Positions 63,634 to 64,000 of a DNA stretch of 64,000 nucleotides are shown in pieces (within the stretch, counting starts at the first letter, position 1; each line of letters opens with the position of its first letter). The notes below the pieces were generated by a model. It was given only the letters and a program-made list of their open reading frames with translations. It made no database searches and was not told where the DNA came from. The stretch covers positions 47,369 through 111,368 of the forward strand of contig JAUHYD010000015.1 in assembly GCA_030426665.1 (NCBI GenBank). The letters run 5' to 3'. Source of the stretch: Bacteroidia bacterium (GTDB lineage Bacteria > Bacteroidota > Bacteroidia > Chitinophagales > Chitinophagaceae). A program made the position numbers and the translations under genes.

Positions 63634-64000
63634 ATGGAGTATTTTACCCCCCCCGAGTGTGCGTCAGGTTCAGATGTTGCAAAGTTGAATGTCGCATGTA
63701 GTCGATTTAAGTGTGTAGTTGTTACAAAATCTGTACGACTGCTAAGTATTGCGTTAGCGATTTTTTTTGTTGGAATGTCTAATGTGGCGTTTGCAGCCCC
63801 GAATATTACCGGGACATTGCAGGTGTGTGTTGGAAACACAACGACATTAACGGGAACGCCTACCGGAGGTACCTGGACAAGTGATGACACTTCTGTGGCA
63901 ACGATAGATGAGAGTTCAGGGTTAGTAACGGGGGTGGCAAATGGTACAGTTATCATTAGTTATGTTGAGTCTGGTATTACCTATACGGATACATTAACGG
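63634..64000 (+). CDS. Ig-like (BIG2) secreted protein, 5' part only
   Basis: The frame from ATG 63634 stays open to the window end (122 complete codons). After a ~35-residue leader, a hydrophobic signal (SIALAIFFVGMSNVAFA) is followed by APNITGTLQVCVGNTTTLTG and then GGTWTSDDTSVATIDESSG with LVTGVANGTVIISY, a BIG2-type bacterial Ig domain. Such proteins in Bacteroidota are usually long, repetitive and surface-exposed. A run of eight C (63647-63654) lies in codons 5-8, in frame as written. The long leader before the signal is odd, and a start further in is possible. Confidence 0.8.
   Translation, partial: MEYFTPPECASGSDVAKLNVACSRFKCVVVTKSVRLLSIALAIFFVGMSNVAFAAPNITGTLQVCVGNTTTLTGTPTGGTWTSDDTSVATIDESSGLVTGVANGTVIISYVESGITYTDTLT

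Overview
The window looks like a chromosomal segment of a member of the Bacteroidota, probably a Chitinophagaceae-like bacterium. The signs are a PorP/SprF type IX secretion protein, a large secreted protein ending in a gliding-motility-type (type IX) C-terminal sorting domain, a fused MurF-alanine racemase, an S46 dipeptidyl peptidase, a DUF4105 protein, and promoters of the TTTG / TAnnTTTG type. The assignment is from gene content only; no rRNA or other taxonomic marker lies in the window.

Layout. 1-300 is the 3' end of a uracil-DNA glycosylase family gene. 493-4101 is an AT-rich restriction-modification unit: one polypeptide carrying two complete cytosine-5 methyltransferases, then a PD-(D/E)XK endonuclease. 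4267-33391 is mostly housekeeping and envelope DNA: an M20 amidohydrolase coupled to a divergent alanine racemase, a small envelope/stress cluster (8091-10139), MurF-Alr, PorP/SprF, a Tat-exported class V aminotransferase, NAD-dependent DNA ligase facing an alkyladenine glycosylase, an RsmI-like methyltransferase, the UDP-xylose pair (UDP-glucose dehydrogenase and UDP-glucuronate decarboxylase), an HD protein, a soluble TPR hybrid histidine kinase, a DPP7-like peptidase, DUF4105, an alpha/beta hydrolase and the type IX secreted PKD protein.

At 33483 an intact tRNA-Asn(GUU), with a good promoter and terminator, marks the start of an accessory region of about 28 kb. Two more tRNA 3'-end-like segments, each followed by its own terminator, lie at 40104-40131 and 61776-61803. 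I read this as stacked integrations at tRNA-Asn. The first block (33.5-40.1 kb) has a large serine recombinase, a small resolvase, DUF488 and an ApeA-type HEPN protein. The second block (40.1-61.8 kb) has a J-domain membrane protein, a HUH replication initiator, an excisionase-like HTH protein, and then the most striking object in the window: seven tightly packed leftward genes (58814 down to 44194) encoding a MazG-like pyrophosphohydrolase, a type III-like Res and Mod, an ATPase with a possible EVE/PUA-like front domain, an HNH nuclease, a McrB-like AAA protein and a DUF2357/PD-(D/E)XK nuclease. A PIN plus HNH nuclease pair closes the block.

Right of the last tRNA-like site are a tyrosine recombinase that appears to lack its first catalytic arginine, and the start of a large Ig-like (BIG2) secreted protein that runs off the window end with an 8-C tract near its start codon. 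No CRISPR array, rRNA or complete IS element was seen.
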